From the NCBI RefSeq assembly GCF_011492945.1, contig NZ_CP045120.1, positions 1 through 64,000 on the forward strand: a stretch of 64,000 nt of DNA, written 5' to 3'. The position numbers and the translations under genes are program-made. Below are positions 1 to 8,753 of the stretch, piece by piece; the first letter of the stretch is position 1, and every line of letters begins with the position of its first letter. The stretch comes from Rubrobacter tropicus. Lineage in GTDB: Bacteria > Actinomycetota > Rubrobacteria > Rubrobacterales > Rubrobacteraceae. The notes under the pieces were generated by a model. It was not told where the DNA came from. It saw only the letters and a program-made list of their open reading frames with translations, and ran no database searches.

Positions 1-2
1 TG

Positions 3-908
3 ACGGACGGCGTCGTCCAGGAGACGGACGGCTCTTCGGCGAGCCACTACTCCGAGGTCGGCGGCTACAACATCATGGTCAAGGCCACCGAGTCCGTCGG
101 CCCCATCGAGGAGGGGGACCTCCTCTACTACGCCCACATGAAGCCGCCAGGCCCCTCCGTGGAGCCCGGCCAGGAGGTCTCGGCGGGCGACCAGATCGGC
201 GCCGTGGGCAGCACCGGCTACGGCCCCGAGGTCACCGAGGGCGAGATGGAGCAACACTTGCACTTCGGCTGGTACACCAACTCCGACAGCCGCGCCGAGA
301 CGGACGCGGGGGCGATGAACCCCTACCCGCTCCTCGAGTGGCTCAAGGAGAACGGCGGCACGGCGGACAACTCCGACGATCTCGCGCCCTCTCCCACCGA
401 CGCGCCGGCCTACTGCACGAGCCCCCTGGCCCGCCTCTTCGGCTTCTTCACCGGCGGCGGGGGCGACTCCTCCGGCACGGAGACACCCCCCTCCGGCGGG
501 GGTTCCCCGGACGGGGGCTCGACCTCGGGGAGCGGCGACGGCCAGGCGGCGGTAGAGGAAGCCAAGAAGTACCTCGGCGTCCCTTACGTTTTGGCCGGCC
601 CGGAGGGGTGCATCCCGGGTGAGCAGATGGACTGCACCTGCCTTACCACGACGGCTTTCGAGCAGTTCGGCGTGACGCTGCCGGACGACCCGGGGCAGGT
701 CCCCAGCTACGGCGAGAAGGTCACGGGCGAGCCGCAGGCCGGAGACATACACGTTTGGGGGGATCCGGGCGACGGCACCGGGGGCCACGTCGCCATAGAC
801 ATGGGGGACGGCAACATCATCCACGCAAACATGGTGACGATGGACGTGGCGATCGCGCCCATGTACGACTCCCCGGACTACCTCGGCGCCTGGAGGATAG
901 TCGAATGA
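3..908 (+). CDS. M23 peptidase + NlpC/P60 wall hydrolase, 5' end outside the window
   Basis: The gene enters the window already open, so its start is not visible. The first ~90 visible residues are the end of an M23 (LytM-type) metallopeptidase, with the YAHM strand, the GSTG turn and the zinc-ligand motif HLHFGW. A Gly/Ser-rich linker follows. An NlpC/P60 domain then fills roughly visible residues 185-301, with its nucleophile in DCTCLT and its His in GGHVAIDMG. In Gram-positive conjugation systems such two-domain hydrolases cut peptidoglycan to make room for the transfer channel. The VirB8-like and VirB6-like genes just downstream suggest that role here. This role is inference from family and context. 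Confidence 0.88.
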   Translation, partial: TDGVVQETDGSSASHYSEVGGYNIMVKATESVGPIEEGDLLYYAHMKPPGPSVEPGQEVSAGDQIGAVGSTGYGPEVTEGEMEQHLHFGWYTNSDSRAETDAGAMNPYPLLEWLKENGGTADNSDDLAPSPTDAPAYCTSPLARLFGFFTGGGGDSSGTETPPSGGGSPDGGSTSGSGDGQAAVEEAKKYLGVPYVLAGPEGCIPGEQMDCTCLTTTAFEQFGVTLPDDPGQVPSYGEKVTGEPQAGDIHVWGDPGDGTGGHVAIDMGDGNIIHANMVTMDVAIAPMYDSPDYLGAWRIVE

Positions 909-966
909 CCCCACGCCCCACGAACCTCCGCGAACGCGACCGCGCAAACTACTCCGAAAGGCGGCG

Positions 967-1863
967 ATGATGGACCCCTTCTCACCCCGCGGTATGCCCC
1001 GCAGGCCAGGCTCGGCCCCGCGCCGCAGCAAGAGCTGGATCCTGCTCGTCTTCCTGGCGCTGCTGCTGATCGTGGGCTACGCCCTCGCGGTGGCGTGGAT
1101 CGGCGGCGGGCGCGCCGGCGAGGCCGGCCAGGGCAACTCCCCGGCCGCCGAGCAGGGCCGCGCCGACGCCAAGGGCGGCGGGCAGGGTGGTGGCGGCGAA
1201 GGCGCCGCCGACGAACGGCGTGGCGAGGGCGACGGCCGGGACCTGCCGCTCACCGCCCCCGGCGACGACGACCGCGGGGAGCCGAACCCGGACGGCGCTG
1301 CCACGCACGAGCACGAGAAGGACGTCTTCGTCTACGAGCCCGAGGGCTCCGATAGGGGACCCGGACCCGGCGGTGCCGAGGGCGAACCCGGAGCCCACGA
1401 CCCCTTGGGCAGGGGCACGGACGGCCCCGTGCTCAGCGAGACCCAGCTGGAGCGCGCCGAGCTCGCGGTCTCCAACTACGTCACCGCCGTCTACGGCTAC
1501 ACCGGGGACGATTTCAACGAGTACCAGAAGAAAGTGGGCGAGGCCGTCGTCTTCCCCGGCTTTTTCTCCACGCCTGGCGCGGAGCACGTGCGCGAGGTCC
1601 AGCGCCAGATCGAGCAGTCCCCCGATGGTGTCACCAACGGCGCGGTCTTGAACGGCTTCACGGCAGAGGAGCAGACCGACGAGCAGATAAAGGGCGTCGC
1701 CTACTTCGAGGTCGGGGACGAGATCGCCTTCAGCGAGACCGCCGCGAGGGGTGTGGAGCTCCGCGGAGAGACGACCCGCTACGCCCAGCCAGTGAACCTG
1801 CAGCTCTACGGCCCGCAGTGGCGCGTGACGGCCGCGGGACAACGACAGGAGGTAACCGATTGA
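967..1863 (+). CDS. VirB8/TcpC-like conjugation channel protein
   Basis: A 298-residue single-pass membrane protein. The basic N-terminus (two Arg-rich patches) precedes one hydrophobic helix at about residues 24-46. A long Gly/Glu-rich disordered segment runs to about 155. The C-terminal ~140 residues form a mixed alpha/beta domain whose layout fits the NTF2-like extracellular domain of VirB8/TcpC. I see no catalytic motif. The start is the first of two ATGs, behind GAAAGGCGG. The stop overlaps the TTG start of the next gene, so the two are coupled. Assignment rests on topology and neighbours rather than a diagnostic motif. Confidence 0.65.
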   Translation: MMDPFSPRGMPRRPGSAPRRSKSWILLVFLALLLIVGYALAVAWIGGGRAGEAGQGNSPAAEQGRADAKGGGQGGGGEGAADERRGEGDGRDLPLTAPGDDDRGEPNPDGAATHEHEKDVFVYEPEGSDRGPGPGGAEGEPGAHDPLGRGTDGPVLSETQLERAELAVSNYVTAVYGYTGDDFNEYQKKVGEAVVFPGFFSTPGAEHVREVQRQIEQSPDGVTNGAVLNGFTAEEQTDEQIKGVAYFEVGDEIAFSETAARGVELRGETTRYAQPVNLQLYGPQWRVTAAGQRQEVTD

Positions 1864-2153
1864 TCCTACTCGACACGATGCTCATGCTCTTGCAGGCCGG
1901 CGACGCCTGGGACCGCGGCGGGTCCTCCCGCCAGGACGTCTGGGGGCCCATCATCACCTGGCTGCGGGCCATCGTGCTCTCGGCGGCGGGGCTCGGCATG
2001 ATCCTCGGCGTCGTCCACAAGCTCATCGGGGACGACGACTCCGACCGCGAGACCTTCTGGAACCGCATCATCGGCGCGTCGGTAACGGGCCTGCTCGTGG
2101 GCCTCCTCGCGGAGCCGTTCGTGGACGTGATGCGTGTCGCGTTCGGGATGTGA
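1860..2153 (+). CDS. Small two-helix membrane protein of the conjugation locus
   Basis: About 97 residues if started at the TTG that overlaps the upstream stop (TTGA). A strong AGGAGG lies 8 bases before it, which decides the start against a longer upstream reading. Two hydrophobic helices (around residues 30-50 and 70-90) are separated by a charged DDDSDRE loop. Size, two-helix form and position between VirB8-like and VirB6-like genes resemble VirB2/TrbC-type pilin or TcpD-type proteins, but no sequence signature confirms this. Confidence 0.6.
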   Translation: MILLDTMLMLLQAGDAWDRGGSSRQDVWGPIITWLRAIVLSAAGLGMILGVVHKLIGDDDSDRETFWNRIIGASVTGLLVGLLAEPFVDVMRVAFGM

Positions 2154-2232
2154 CCTCCTGACCATGAGCCCCCTACGAAGAACCCCGGCCGACACGAGAG
2201 AGACAACGGAAAACGACAGAAGGAGAGAAGCC

Positions 2233-2514
2233 GTGCAGAACTACAGGGAAAGCAGCCACCCGCACGCTGAGGCGAGCCGCGACGCGGCGCGTCCCCTCGA
2301 GGGCTCCGGGGTCACCCCCCGCCAGCTCTTCGGCGTGGTCCTCGCCGCCGTCCTGGTGGCGATACTTCTCAGCCTCTTCTCGCTCCTCGGGGCGCGCCTG
2401 TACCCGGGTGGGGGAGACTGTGTCCTCACCGACAACGCCGGCTGCGTCGAGACCGGCTCGGCCGGGCTCTCCGACGCGATCGGCGCCGGCGTGGATGTGA
2501 GGAAAGGAATCTGA
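2233..2514 (+). CDS. Small single-pass membrane protein of the conjugation locus
   Basis: About 93 residues from a GTG start behind AAGGAGAG. The same frame is open to 2134, but only the GTG has a good ribosome site. A polar N-terminus of ~35 residues is followed by one strong hydrophobic helix (GVVLAAVLVAILLSLFSLLG). The short C-terminus has two Cys (GDCVLTDNAGCVE) that could form a disulfide outside the cell. It ends 3 bases before the VirB6-like gene. No family is recognised; co-transcription with transfer genes is the only clue to function. Confidence 0.6.
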   Translation: MQNYRESSHPHAEASRDAARPLEGSGVTPRQLFGVVLAAVLVAILLSLFSLLGARLYPGGGDCVLTDNAGCVETGSAGLSDAIGAGVDVRKGI

Positions 2515-2517
2515 GGC

Positions 2518-3624
2518 ATGCGTAGACCGCCGGACAATCCGTTGAATCCACCGTCGCGCCGCGCGGCGCCATGCCTGCTGGCGCTCCTCGTGGCGTTAAT
2601 GACCGTGCTGTGGGCGCCCGCGGCGCTCGCGGACGAACCCGCCCCCGGCATGGACCCCGACACGTTCAACGGCGGCATGGACGGCGGGGACGAGCCGAAA
2701 GAGGAAACCTCCATGCAGGGAACCTCCGAAGAGGAGGACTCGGAGGGCGGCCTCGTCTCGGGAATAGCAGAGGACGTCTTTAACACCATCACGAATAACA
2801 TCGTCGAGAAGACGGCCGACGCGGCGGCCGGCTGGGCGGAGGACTTTCTCACGGACGGGGCTTTCAGCCTTCCCGCGCCCGAGGGCGAGATAAAGACCTT
2901 CTACGACCAGGTCAGCGGCGTTGTCCAGCCCGGCGCGATCGCGCTCTTGCTCCTCACGGGGCTGATGCTCACGCTGCGGGGGGCCAACTACAACACCTCC
3001 TACGCCACCCAGAACGCGCTGCCGAAGATCGTCTTCTTCTTCGCTGCGCTGGCCTTCTTCCCCGAGGTCATGGGAATGATAAGCGACGTGACAAGGAACC
3101 TGGCCGACGCCCTCGTCGACCCCTCCCAGCTCTCCGACGCCTACGTCCGCCTCGTCGAGGCGCAGGTGAAGAACGGCGGCTTGTTGGGCGGCTTGATCGT
3201 GCTGATCGCCGCGGTGATGCTGCTCTTCCTGTTCGCCATCTCGATCTTCAAGAGCTTCCTCTTCGGCGTCCTCTTCATAGCCGGTCCGCTCGCCATGTTC
3301 GTCTACCCCATCCCGACGCTCTCGGGGCTCACCGCCCAGTGGTTCAAAGGCACCGTCGCCTGCAGCGCCATACCGCTCTTGTGGGCCATCGAGGCCTCGA
3401 TAGGGAGCGCCCTCATAAGCGCCCCCGAGATGATGTTCGGCGAAGGGTACTCCAACAACTTTATCGTGCCCGTGCTCGTGCTCGTGCTCAGCTGGGTGAT
3501 GATAAAGACGCCCTTCAAGGTCTTCGAGTGGTGCTTCTACGGCTACTCCGCGGGAAGCGGTCTCGTAAGCCACGTCGCCAGGGCCGGCGCCACGAGGTTT
3601 GCCACCGGCGCCTTCGGCAGATAG
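2518..3624 (+). CDS. Polytopic VirB6/TrbL-like conjugation channel protein
   Basis: A 368-residue protein with an export signal (hydrophobic stretch ending ALADEP near residue 40), an acidic region to ~130, and then at least five membrane helices. This arrangement, with a signal or soluble N-terminus and a helical bundle at the C-terminal half, is typical of the VirB6/TrbL inner-membrane channel component. The gene follows its neighbour by 3 bases. A stem-loop 50 bases past its stop closes the unit. Family assignment is from topology and context. Confidence 0.65.
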   Translation: MRRPPDNPLNPPSRRAAPCLLALLVALMTVLWAPAALADEPAPGMDPDTFNGGMDGGDEPKEETSMQGTSEEEDSEGGLVSGIAEDVFNTITNNIVEKTADAAAGWAEDFLTDGAFSLPAPEGEIKTFYDQVSGVVQPGAIALLLLTGLMLTLRGANYNTSYATQNALPKIVFFFAALAFFPEVMGMISDVTRNLADALVDPSQLSDAYVRLVEAQVKNGGLLGGLIVLIAAVMLLFLFAISIFKSFLFGVLFIAGPLAMFVYPIPTLSGLTAQWFKGTVACSAIPLLWAIEASIGSALISAPEMMFGEGYSNNFIVPVLVLVLSWVMIKTPFKVFEWCFYGYSAGSGLVSHVARAGATRFATGAFGR

Positions 3625-3674
3625 CGAAGCCCGCGTGCGTCCGCGTCTCACACCCGTACCACCCACTCCCAAGC

Positions 3675-3704
3675 GCCGGGACCCGTCACTATACGGGTCC
3701 CGGC
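3675..3704. terminator. Stem-loop after the conjugation genes
   Basis: A perfect 12-bp stem (GCCGGGACCCGT against ACGGGTCCCGGC) with a 6-base loop CACTAT lies 50 bases beyond the VirB6-like stop. There is no T-run, so it is either a Rho-assisted terminator or an mRNA 3'-end stabiliser. Confidence 0.5.
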
Positions 3705-3728
3705 ACGCCGCGCTCCCGGCCCGTTCCG

Positions 3729-3757
3729 TTGGCAAGGAAACCCCGGTGGCGTATAGT
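3729..3757 (+). promoter_or_regulatory. Sigma-70-type promoter TTGGCA-N17-TATAGT
   Basis: A near-consensus -35 (TTGGCA) and -10 (TATAGT) are separated by exactly 17 bases. They sit just after the stem-loop and ~45 bases before the start at 3804. This suggests a new transcription unit begins here. Confidence 0.5.
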
Positions 3758-3803
3758 GTCCGGCGATGGGCCGCTTGTGACGAGCCTGTCGAACGGAAGC
3801 GTC

Positions 3804-4082
3804 ATGGAAGGCGCGAGCGCGATGGTTTTGCTGGCAACGGACCCGATGCCCGACTACATAGTGAACATCCCGCTGCTGTTTTTCGGCTTCTTCTTGCTGG
3901 TCGTGCTGGTAGTAGCGCTGGCCGGCGCGCGCAAGTCGCGTTCGACCGACGACGCCTACGGGCGCCACACAGGCGAGCGCCCGGGCGAGCGCCGGGGCGA
4001 GCGCTACTCCAGGGACGACGACATCTGGCTGGCCTCCTACTTGAGCGAGGTGCATCGCGGGCAGTACCACGGCAGGCGTTAG
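3804..4082 (+). CDS. Small single-pass membrane protein, unknown function
   Basis: About 92 residues from the first ATG after a promoter-like sequence; in-frame ATGs at 3822 and 3846 are alternatives. One strong membrane helix (IPLLFFGFFLLVVLVVALAG) is followed by a charged tail containing a GERPGERRGERY repeat and ending in a tyrosine/histidine-rich segment. No family is recognised. Position between transfer genes and the RDD-NERD gene suggests an accessory membrane protein. Confidence 0.55.
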   Translation: MEGASAMVLLATDPMPDYIVNIPLLFFGFFLLVVLVVALAGARKSRSTDDAYGRHTGERPGERRGERYSRDDDIWLASYLSEVHRGQYHGRR

Positions 4083-4152
4083 ACCCCTCCGAGATCTCGG
4101 CCCGCGCCGGCACTAGCGCCCGCGCTACTTCTGTCGCGGGGGGACCTGCGGC

Positions 4153-5280
4153 TTGAACGGCCCGACCACAAGCGAAACAGGGCGGCGCGGGCACACCAGG
4201 GAGTCCCTGCTTCCGTACCAGCCCCCCGCCGAGCTCACCACAAGGGCGCTGGCCGCCGGCGTGGACCTCGCCGGCGCCGGCGTCCCCGTAGTGTTGCTCT
4301 TCCCGGCCGACCCGGCAGAAGCGAGAACCGGCCTGCTCGCCCTGGCCTTCGGGGTTGCGCTGGCCTGCTACCACGCCTCCCTGGAGGCGCTCTTCGGAGC
4401 CACGGTCGGCAAGCTCGTCTTCGGGTTGCGGGTGGTGGACGCCCGCACCGGCGCGAAGCCGTCCGCGATCGCGGCGCTGCGGCGCAACCTTCCTCGCGCG
4501 GTGGACGTCGCCCTCGCCTACCTGCCGGGGGCGCTCTCGGCGTGGATCTCCCCGAGCAACAGGTCCGTGGGCGACCGCCTGGCCGGCACCGTCGTCGTCG
4601 CTGCTCGGGCCGGCACCGCGCCTTTCGGCTTCCCCGGGCTCCGGGACCACAGGCGGCGCGCCGAAGAGGAGGCCCGCCGGCGTCGGGAGCACGCCGGGCT
4701 CATGGGCGAGGAGATGGTCGCGGGCGAGTTGGAGCGGCTCGCGCGGCTGGACGGCGACTACTACGTGTGGAACGACCTGGACGGCGGCAGGGGGGTCGGG
4801 AACATTGACCACCTGGTGGTCGGCCCGGGCGGTATCACCATCATCGAGACCAAGGCGAACCGCGGTCTCGTGAGCGTCGGGGGCTTCGGCGTCCCCACCG
4901 TGGACGGGCGGCCCCTGCACCGGGACGTGCTGGAGCAGGTGGACCGCCAGCGGCGGGCGGTCCTGCGGAGGATGGGTCTCGGGGACGTGGACCCCGAGAA
5001 GATCGTGGGCTACGAGTGGCTTATCTGCTTTCCCCGGGGGAGGCTCGACCCGCAGATGAACCCCGCCGTCAGGCGCCGCCTAGCCACCACGCGGGACCTC
5101 AGATGGCGCCTTCGCAACCAGACCCCCACGGCCACGCCCGCCCAACTGCGGGACATGGTGGGCGCCGTCTCGAGGATGTACGGGCGCGGCCCGGACCTCT
5201 CGCCGCCCGGACGGTCCCCCGACGAAGACCCGGGCGTGCAGGCCGGTCCGGAGGGGCGCCCTCGCGGCCGTTGGGCCTGA
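4153..5280 (+). CDS. RDD membrane domain fused to NERD nuclease-like domain
   Basis: A 375-residue protein from a TTG start. Residues ~25-155 form an RDD-type membrane domain with three helices; it contains the family hallmarks GKLVFGLRVVD and RSVGDRLAGT. Residues ~185-305 form a NERD domain, with GEEMVAGEL, the acidic NIDHLVV strand and the ETK triad that matches a PD-(D/E)XK nuclease core. The C-terminus is a proline-rich tail. NERD proteins are thought to act on DNA; tethering one to the membrane next to transfer and replication genes suggests DNA handling at the envelope. The ribosome site is weak, so the exact start is uncertain. Confidence 0.8.
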   Translation: MNGPTTSETGRRGHTRESLLPYQPPAELTTRALAAGVDLAGAGVPVVLLFPADPAEARTGLLALAFGVALACYHASLEALFGATVGKLVFGLRVVDARTGAKPSAIAALRRNLPRAVDVALAYLPGALSAWISPSNRSVGDRLAGTVVVAARAGTAPFGFPGLRDHRRRAEEEARRRREHAGLMGEEMVAGELERLARLDGDYYVWNDLDGGRGVGNIDHLVVGPGGITIIETKANRGLVSVGGFGVPTVDGRPLHRDVLEQVDRQRRAVLRRMGLGDVDPEKIVGYEWLICFPRGRLDPQMNPAVRRRLATTRDLRWRLRNQTPTATPAQLRDMVGAVSRMYGRGPDLSPPGRSPDEDPGVQAGPEGRPRGRWA

Positions 5281-5330
5281 GGGGTGGTGGAGAGGCTGAC
5301 CGCAAGGGTTCGATTCGGGGGGAGGCCAGC

Positions 5331-7658
5331 ATGACCACGGAAAGAGGCGGCGCCGGCCGGCGCCCGCACCGCGACAACCGCTACGACACCGACCTCATAA
5401 ACGGCGAGGCGCTGGCCGTGTGCGACCACTACCTGAGCGATCGCCGGCGCGAGGGGCGCAGGTACGTCTACGTCTGCCCGGACTGCGGAAAGGCGGACTT
5501 CGAGGTGGAGCCGGTCAAGGGGCTGGCGGGGTGCTTCAATCCGGGGTGCCCGATGCCCAGGACGACCAACGCGCTGGGCATCGTATCCCACATGGAGGGT
5601 CTCGAGCCCCAAGGCGTGGACTTTGTCCGCTGCCTGGAGAAGGCCTACGAGATCCTCGGCCTGACAATGACGCCGCCGTCGGCCCGGCCGGCGGACGCCG
5701 GTCGGCCAGAGAACGGGACGCGAAGCTGGGAGAGGGAGGACGGCGCCGCGGTGGCCGCGCCCGAACCAAACGGGTCTTACGATGTACAGGTTCCCCGAGA
5801 GGACGACCCGGGCGGAGAAACTTTTGTAGAGGATCTTCACCCGCCGCGGGGGAGGCGGTGGGTCCGTCAGAACGGGGAGGGCGAAGACCACGAAGGGGCG
5901 CCGGTTAGGCCCGCCCCGCGGGGCGAGCGGGTCTACCCGATAGAGGCCTACTTCGAGGGGCCGGACGGCGAGCAGATCCCGACGGAGGCGGTTATCGTCG
6001 ACGAGGGCCCGGAGATCGCGGAGCTCCCGGCGGCCGTCGTAAGCCCCGGGGGGCCCGCCGCCGAGTACCCGCCGGAAGAGGCCGAGCTTGCCGACGAGCG
6101 GGAGCTCAGGCACGCCGTCTACGAGAGGCTGCTCGCGCTCTGCCCGCTCGAGGAGCGCGACGCGGATTTCTTCGAGGGGCGCGGCCTCGATCGCCGGACG
6201 ATCGACGAGGGGGGGTTCGGCTCCATCTCCTGCCGGAGATCCCGTTGGGTCGCCGAGAGGCTGCGAGAGCTCTTCGGCGACGAGGACCTGCTCACGGTTC
6301 CCGGTTTCTACCGACCGGAGCGTGCGCCTGACCGGATCCGCTTCTCCCTCTACGGTGACTACGCCCTGATCCCCTACCACGACGCCGAAGGGTTCATCAC
6401 CACCGTGGAGGGCCGCCTGATCGGGGAGCCCAAGAACAGCCGGGACAAGAAGTACAAGGCGCTCCTGGGCAGCGGCGTCCACCTCTACGTCCACCCGCGC
6501 TTCGGGCCCGGCGAGGTGGTCGCCTTCTGCGAGGGCGCGATCGGAGCGATGGTGGCGGCGCGCTACGGCGTTCCCATGGCCGCCATCAAGGGGTTCCGCA
6601 ACTACAAGGTCTCAGCCCGAGAGCCCGGCGCCGACCGCGTCCTGCCGGAGCTCGAAGGGGTGGATTTCGCCGGCCGCGAGGTGGTCTACATCCCCGACGT
6701 GGACGTCAAACCGCAGTCGCGGGCGGAGGTGATGGAGGCGGTGCCCGCGGCCTGCGAGTGGCTCGTGAGGCGTCAGGGCGGCGTCCCAAAGGTCGCCCTG
6801 CTCCCCATGGGGGCCAAGGACCTCGACGAGTGGCTGCTGTCGCTGCCCGAGTCGGAGAGAACGGCGCAGGCCGGCGAGCTGCTCGCGGACGCGGTGGACC
6901 TCGGCGCGTGGATCAGCTCCCTCGAAGGTTTCCCCGAAGAGGACCACCCGGTAGAAGACGTCAAGCCGGCGGCCGACACAGCCCCCGAGGCGCGCGCGGC
7001 GGGCACCGCCCGCACCACCCCGCCCGCGGGGGGCAAGCGGGACCTGCTCGGCGACGACGACGCAACGCCGGCCGCCGGCCTCTTCGTCGATCGCCCCAGC
7101 GCATCCGAAATGGAACCGCAGGGGAACGACGGCGCGGACACCCGGGAGCTCAGGTGGGACGGCGGCCGGGTCGGGCCCGGCCGCGCGGAGCGCCCCAACG
7201 GCTCTCACGGCGGTGCTGCTCCCGCCACCCACGACCCGGAGAGGGCGCGGAAGGGGCCGATGCACCCGGCGATGGCGCGGTGGTACGATGTCGCGCGCTA
7301 TACCCCCGAGCAGGTCGCGGACGCCCGCCAGCAGACGGCGATCCGGAAGGTGGCGGGCAACCGCAGGCCGACCGTGAGAGACACCCCCGTGACGCTGCCG
7401 CGGTGGACGCCCGGGGAGGTCCTCCTCGCGTTGGCGGTGGCGCTCGCGACGGCGGTCGGACTCTGCCTCCTGGCCTACGCCATGCGTGCCGGCGGCGGCG
7501 CCCTCGGCGTCGCGGGCGCCCTCATCACGTGGCCGTTCTGGTGGCTGGAGGCGGCGCTCTACGCCTGGGCCGGCGCCCTCGCGGCCCTTTGGGTGGTCGG
7601 CCGGCGGCACCGCGCCAGGGACCGCCAGCTGCGCGCCCACCTCCAGCGCGAAGAGTGA
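5331..7658 (+). CDS. DnaG/TOPRIM primase-like replication protein with C-terminal membrane helices
   Basis: About 775 residues from an ATG behind GGGGGGAGG; the frame is open further upstream but overlaps the NERD gene. A CHC2-like zinc finger lies near residues 49-73 (CPDCGK and CFNPGC). After an acidic linker, a primase-like core leads to a TOPRIM fold at ~390-515, with the metal-binding Glu in FCEGAIGA and the acidic strand YIPDVDV. Near the C-terminus (about residues 700-755) two hydrophobic helices are followed by a basic tail. The combination suggests a plasmid primase anchored to the membrane. I see no helicase Walker motif. The Replic_Relax gene follows 83 bases later. Confidence 0.78.
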   Translation: MTTERGGAGRRPHRDNRYDTDLINGEALAVCDHYLSDRRREGRRYVYVCPDCGKADFEVEPVKGLAGCFNPGCPMPRTTNALGIVSHMEGLEPQGVDFVRCLEKAYEILGLTMTPPSARPADAGRPENGTRSWEREDGAAVAAPEPNGSYDVQVPREDDPGGETFVEDLHPPRGRRWVRQNGEGEDHEGAPVRPAPRGERVYPIEAYFEGPDGEQIPTEAVIVDEGPEIAELPAAVVSPGGPAAEYPPEEAELADERELRHAVYERLLALCPLEERDADFFEGRGLDRRTIDEGGFGSISCRRSRWVAERLRELFGDEDLLTVPGFYRPERAPDRIRFSLYGDYALIPYHDAEGFITTVEGRLIGEPKNSRDKKYKALLGSGVHLYVHPRFGPGEVVAFCEGAIGAMVAARYGVPMAAIKGFRNYKVSAREPGADRVLPELEGVDFAGREVVYIPDVDVKPQSRAEVMEAVPAACEWLVRRQGGVPKVALLPMGAKDLDEWLLSLPESERTAQAGELLADAVDLGAWISSLEGFPEEDHPVEDVKPAADTAPEARAAGTARTTPPAGGKRDLLGDDDATPAAGLFVDRPSASEMEPQGNDGADTRELRWDGGRVGPGRAERPNGSHGGAAPATHDPERARKGPMHPAMARWYDVARYTPEQVADARQQTAIRKVAGNRRPTVRDTPVTLPRWTPGEVLLALAVALATAVGLCLLAYAMRAGGGALGVAGALITWPFWWLEAALYAWAGALAALWVVGRRHRARDRQLRAHLQREE

Positions 7659-7741
7659 AAGGGCCCGGTCCGGGCTCTCCACGAGCAGACGGAGCCCGGC
7701 CGACGACGAGACGTGAAACCCGAGAGAAAGGGAGCCCATCG

Positions 7742-8536
7742 GTGGCGAAGAAGTCGAGCGGCAGGGGCCAGATCACGCCCCGCGACGAGCGCATATTCAG
7801 GGACCTCTACCACACCCGCATCCTGACCACCCGGCAGATCGCAGCGATGCACTTCCCCTCCTACGAGACGGGGCGCCGGAGGCTCTACGACCTCAAGTGG
7901 TCGGGCAAGATCGAAAACCACGTCTTTCGGGCCTCCACCGAGGACTCCCTCGACGAGGACGTGAACGTGTGGATGCTCACCTCCAAGGGCTTCCGGTACG
8001 TGCTCGAAGACCTCGAAAAAGAGAAGCCCGAGAGGTACCCCGACTGGCCCTCCAGGAGGAACGTCCGCCACTACCTCGACGCCAACGAGGTCTACGTCAT
8101 GGCCTCCGGCGCCCTCGACGCCGTGCTCGGGAGCTACCCGGCCTGGGAGTGGAGGGACGAGCGGGGCGCCTCCCGCCGGTGGAACATGGGCGGCAGGGAG
8201 CGCACGCACCGCCCCGACGCCGAGGTCCGTTTCGGGGACACCGTCTACTTCATCGAGCGCGAGACCGCGCGGTCCAGAAAGTCGCCGAACCACTTCGTGA
8301 ACAGGATGGAAGACTACGCCGGCTACATCCGCTACGCCAGGGCGAACGGCGCCGCGGAGAGCTTCAAGGTGATGTGGGCCTGCGACACCGAGAGGGACGA
8401 GAACCACGCCGCCGACGCCGGCGAGAGGTTCGCGGTCCCGACCTACGCCGGCACCCCGAGAGAGGTCTCCCAACGCCTCAAACAGCACGCCCAGGAGAGC
8501 GTTCAGCTCGCGGTCGCATCCGGCGCACGGGGGTAG
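7742..8536 (+). CDS. Replication-relaxation family protein (Replic_Relax-like)
   Basis: About 264 residues from a GTG start behind GAGAAAGGGAG. The N-terminal ~90 residues form a winged helix (TTRQIAAMHFPSYETGRRRL is the recognition region). They are followed by an alpha/beta domain carrying HRPDAEVRFGDTVYFIE and later HFVNRMEDYAGYIR. This order matches the Replic_Relax family found on actinobacterial and Firmicutes plasmids and ICEs, several of which are needed for plasmid replication or relaxation. It follows the primase-like gene and precedes the strand-biased G-rich region, which supports a replication or mobilisation role. Confidence 0.75.
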   Translation: MAKKSSGRGQITPRDERIFRDLYHTRILTTRQIAAMHFPSYETGRRRLYDLKWSGKIENHVFRASTEDSLDEDVNVWMLTSKGFRYVLEDLEKEKPERYPDWPSRRNVRHYLDANEVYVMASGALDAVLGSYPAWEWRDERGASRRWNMGGRERTHRPDAEVRFGDTVYFIERETARSRKSPNHFVNRMEDYAGYIRYARANGAAESFKVMWACDTERDENHAADAGERFAVPTYAGTPREVSQRLKQHAQESVQLAVASGARG

Positions 8537-8753
8537 TCGTGGGCGCCGGCGAGTGCCCTGGGGACCGCCCCACAACCCCTACCCTAACCGCCCCACAGAA
8601 GACCCACTGCCGGCCGAACCGCAAAAACGGCGTGTGCGCGGTCCGGCCGGCATCGGGACGTTGCGGAGGCAAGGATCGAAAGCCCCATAGACAAAGGCTT
8701 GTCGCGGTGGGCCGGGACGTAACAAGCCACGAGGAGCGGAGCGCCCGCGTGGG

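Noticed and set aside
5010-6494. 494-residue minus-strand ORF across the NERD and primase genes
   Set aside because: Crosses two well-supported genes and lacks any recognisable domain.
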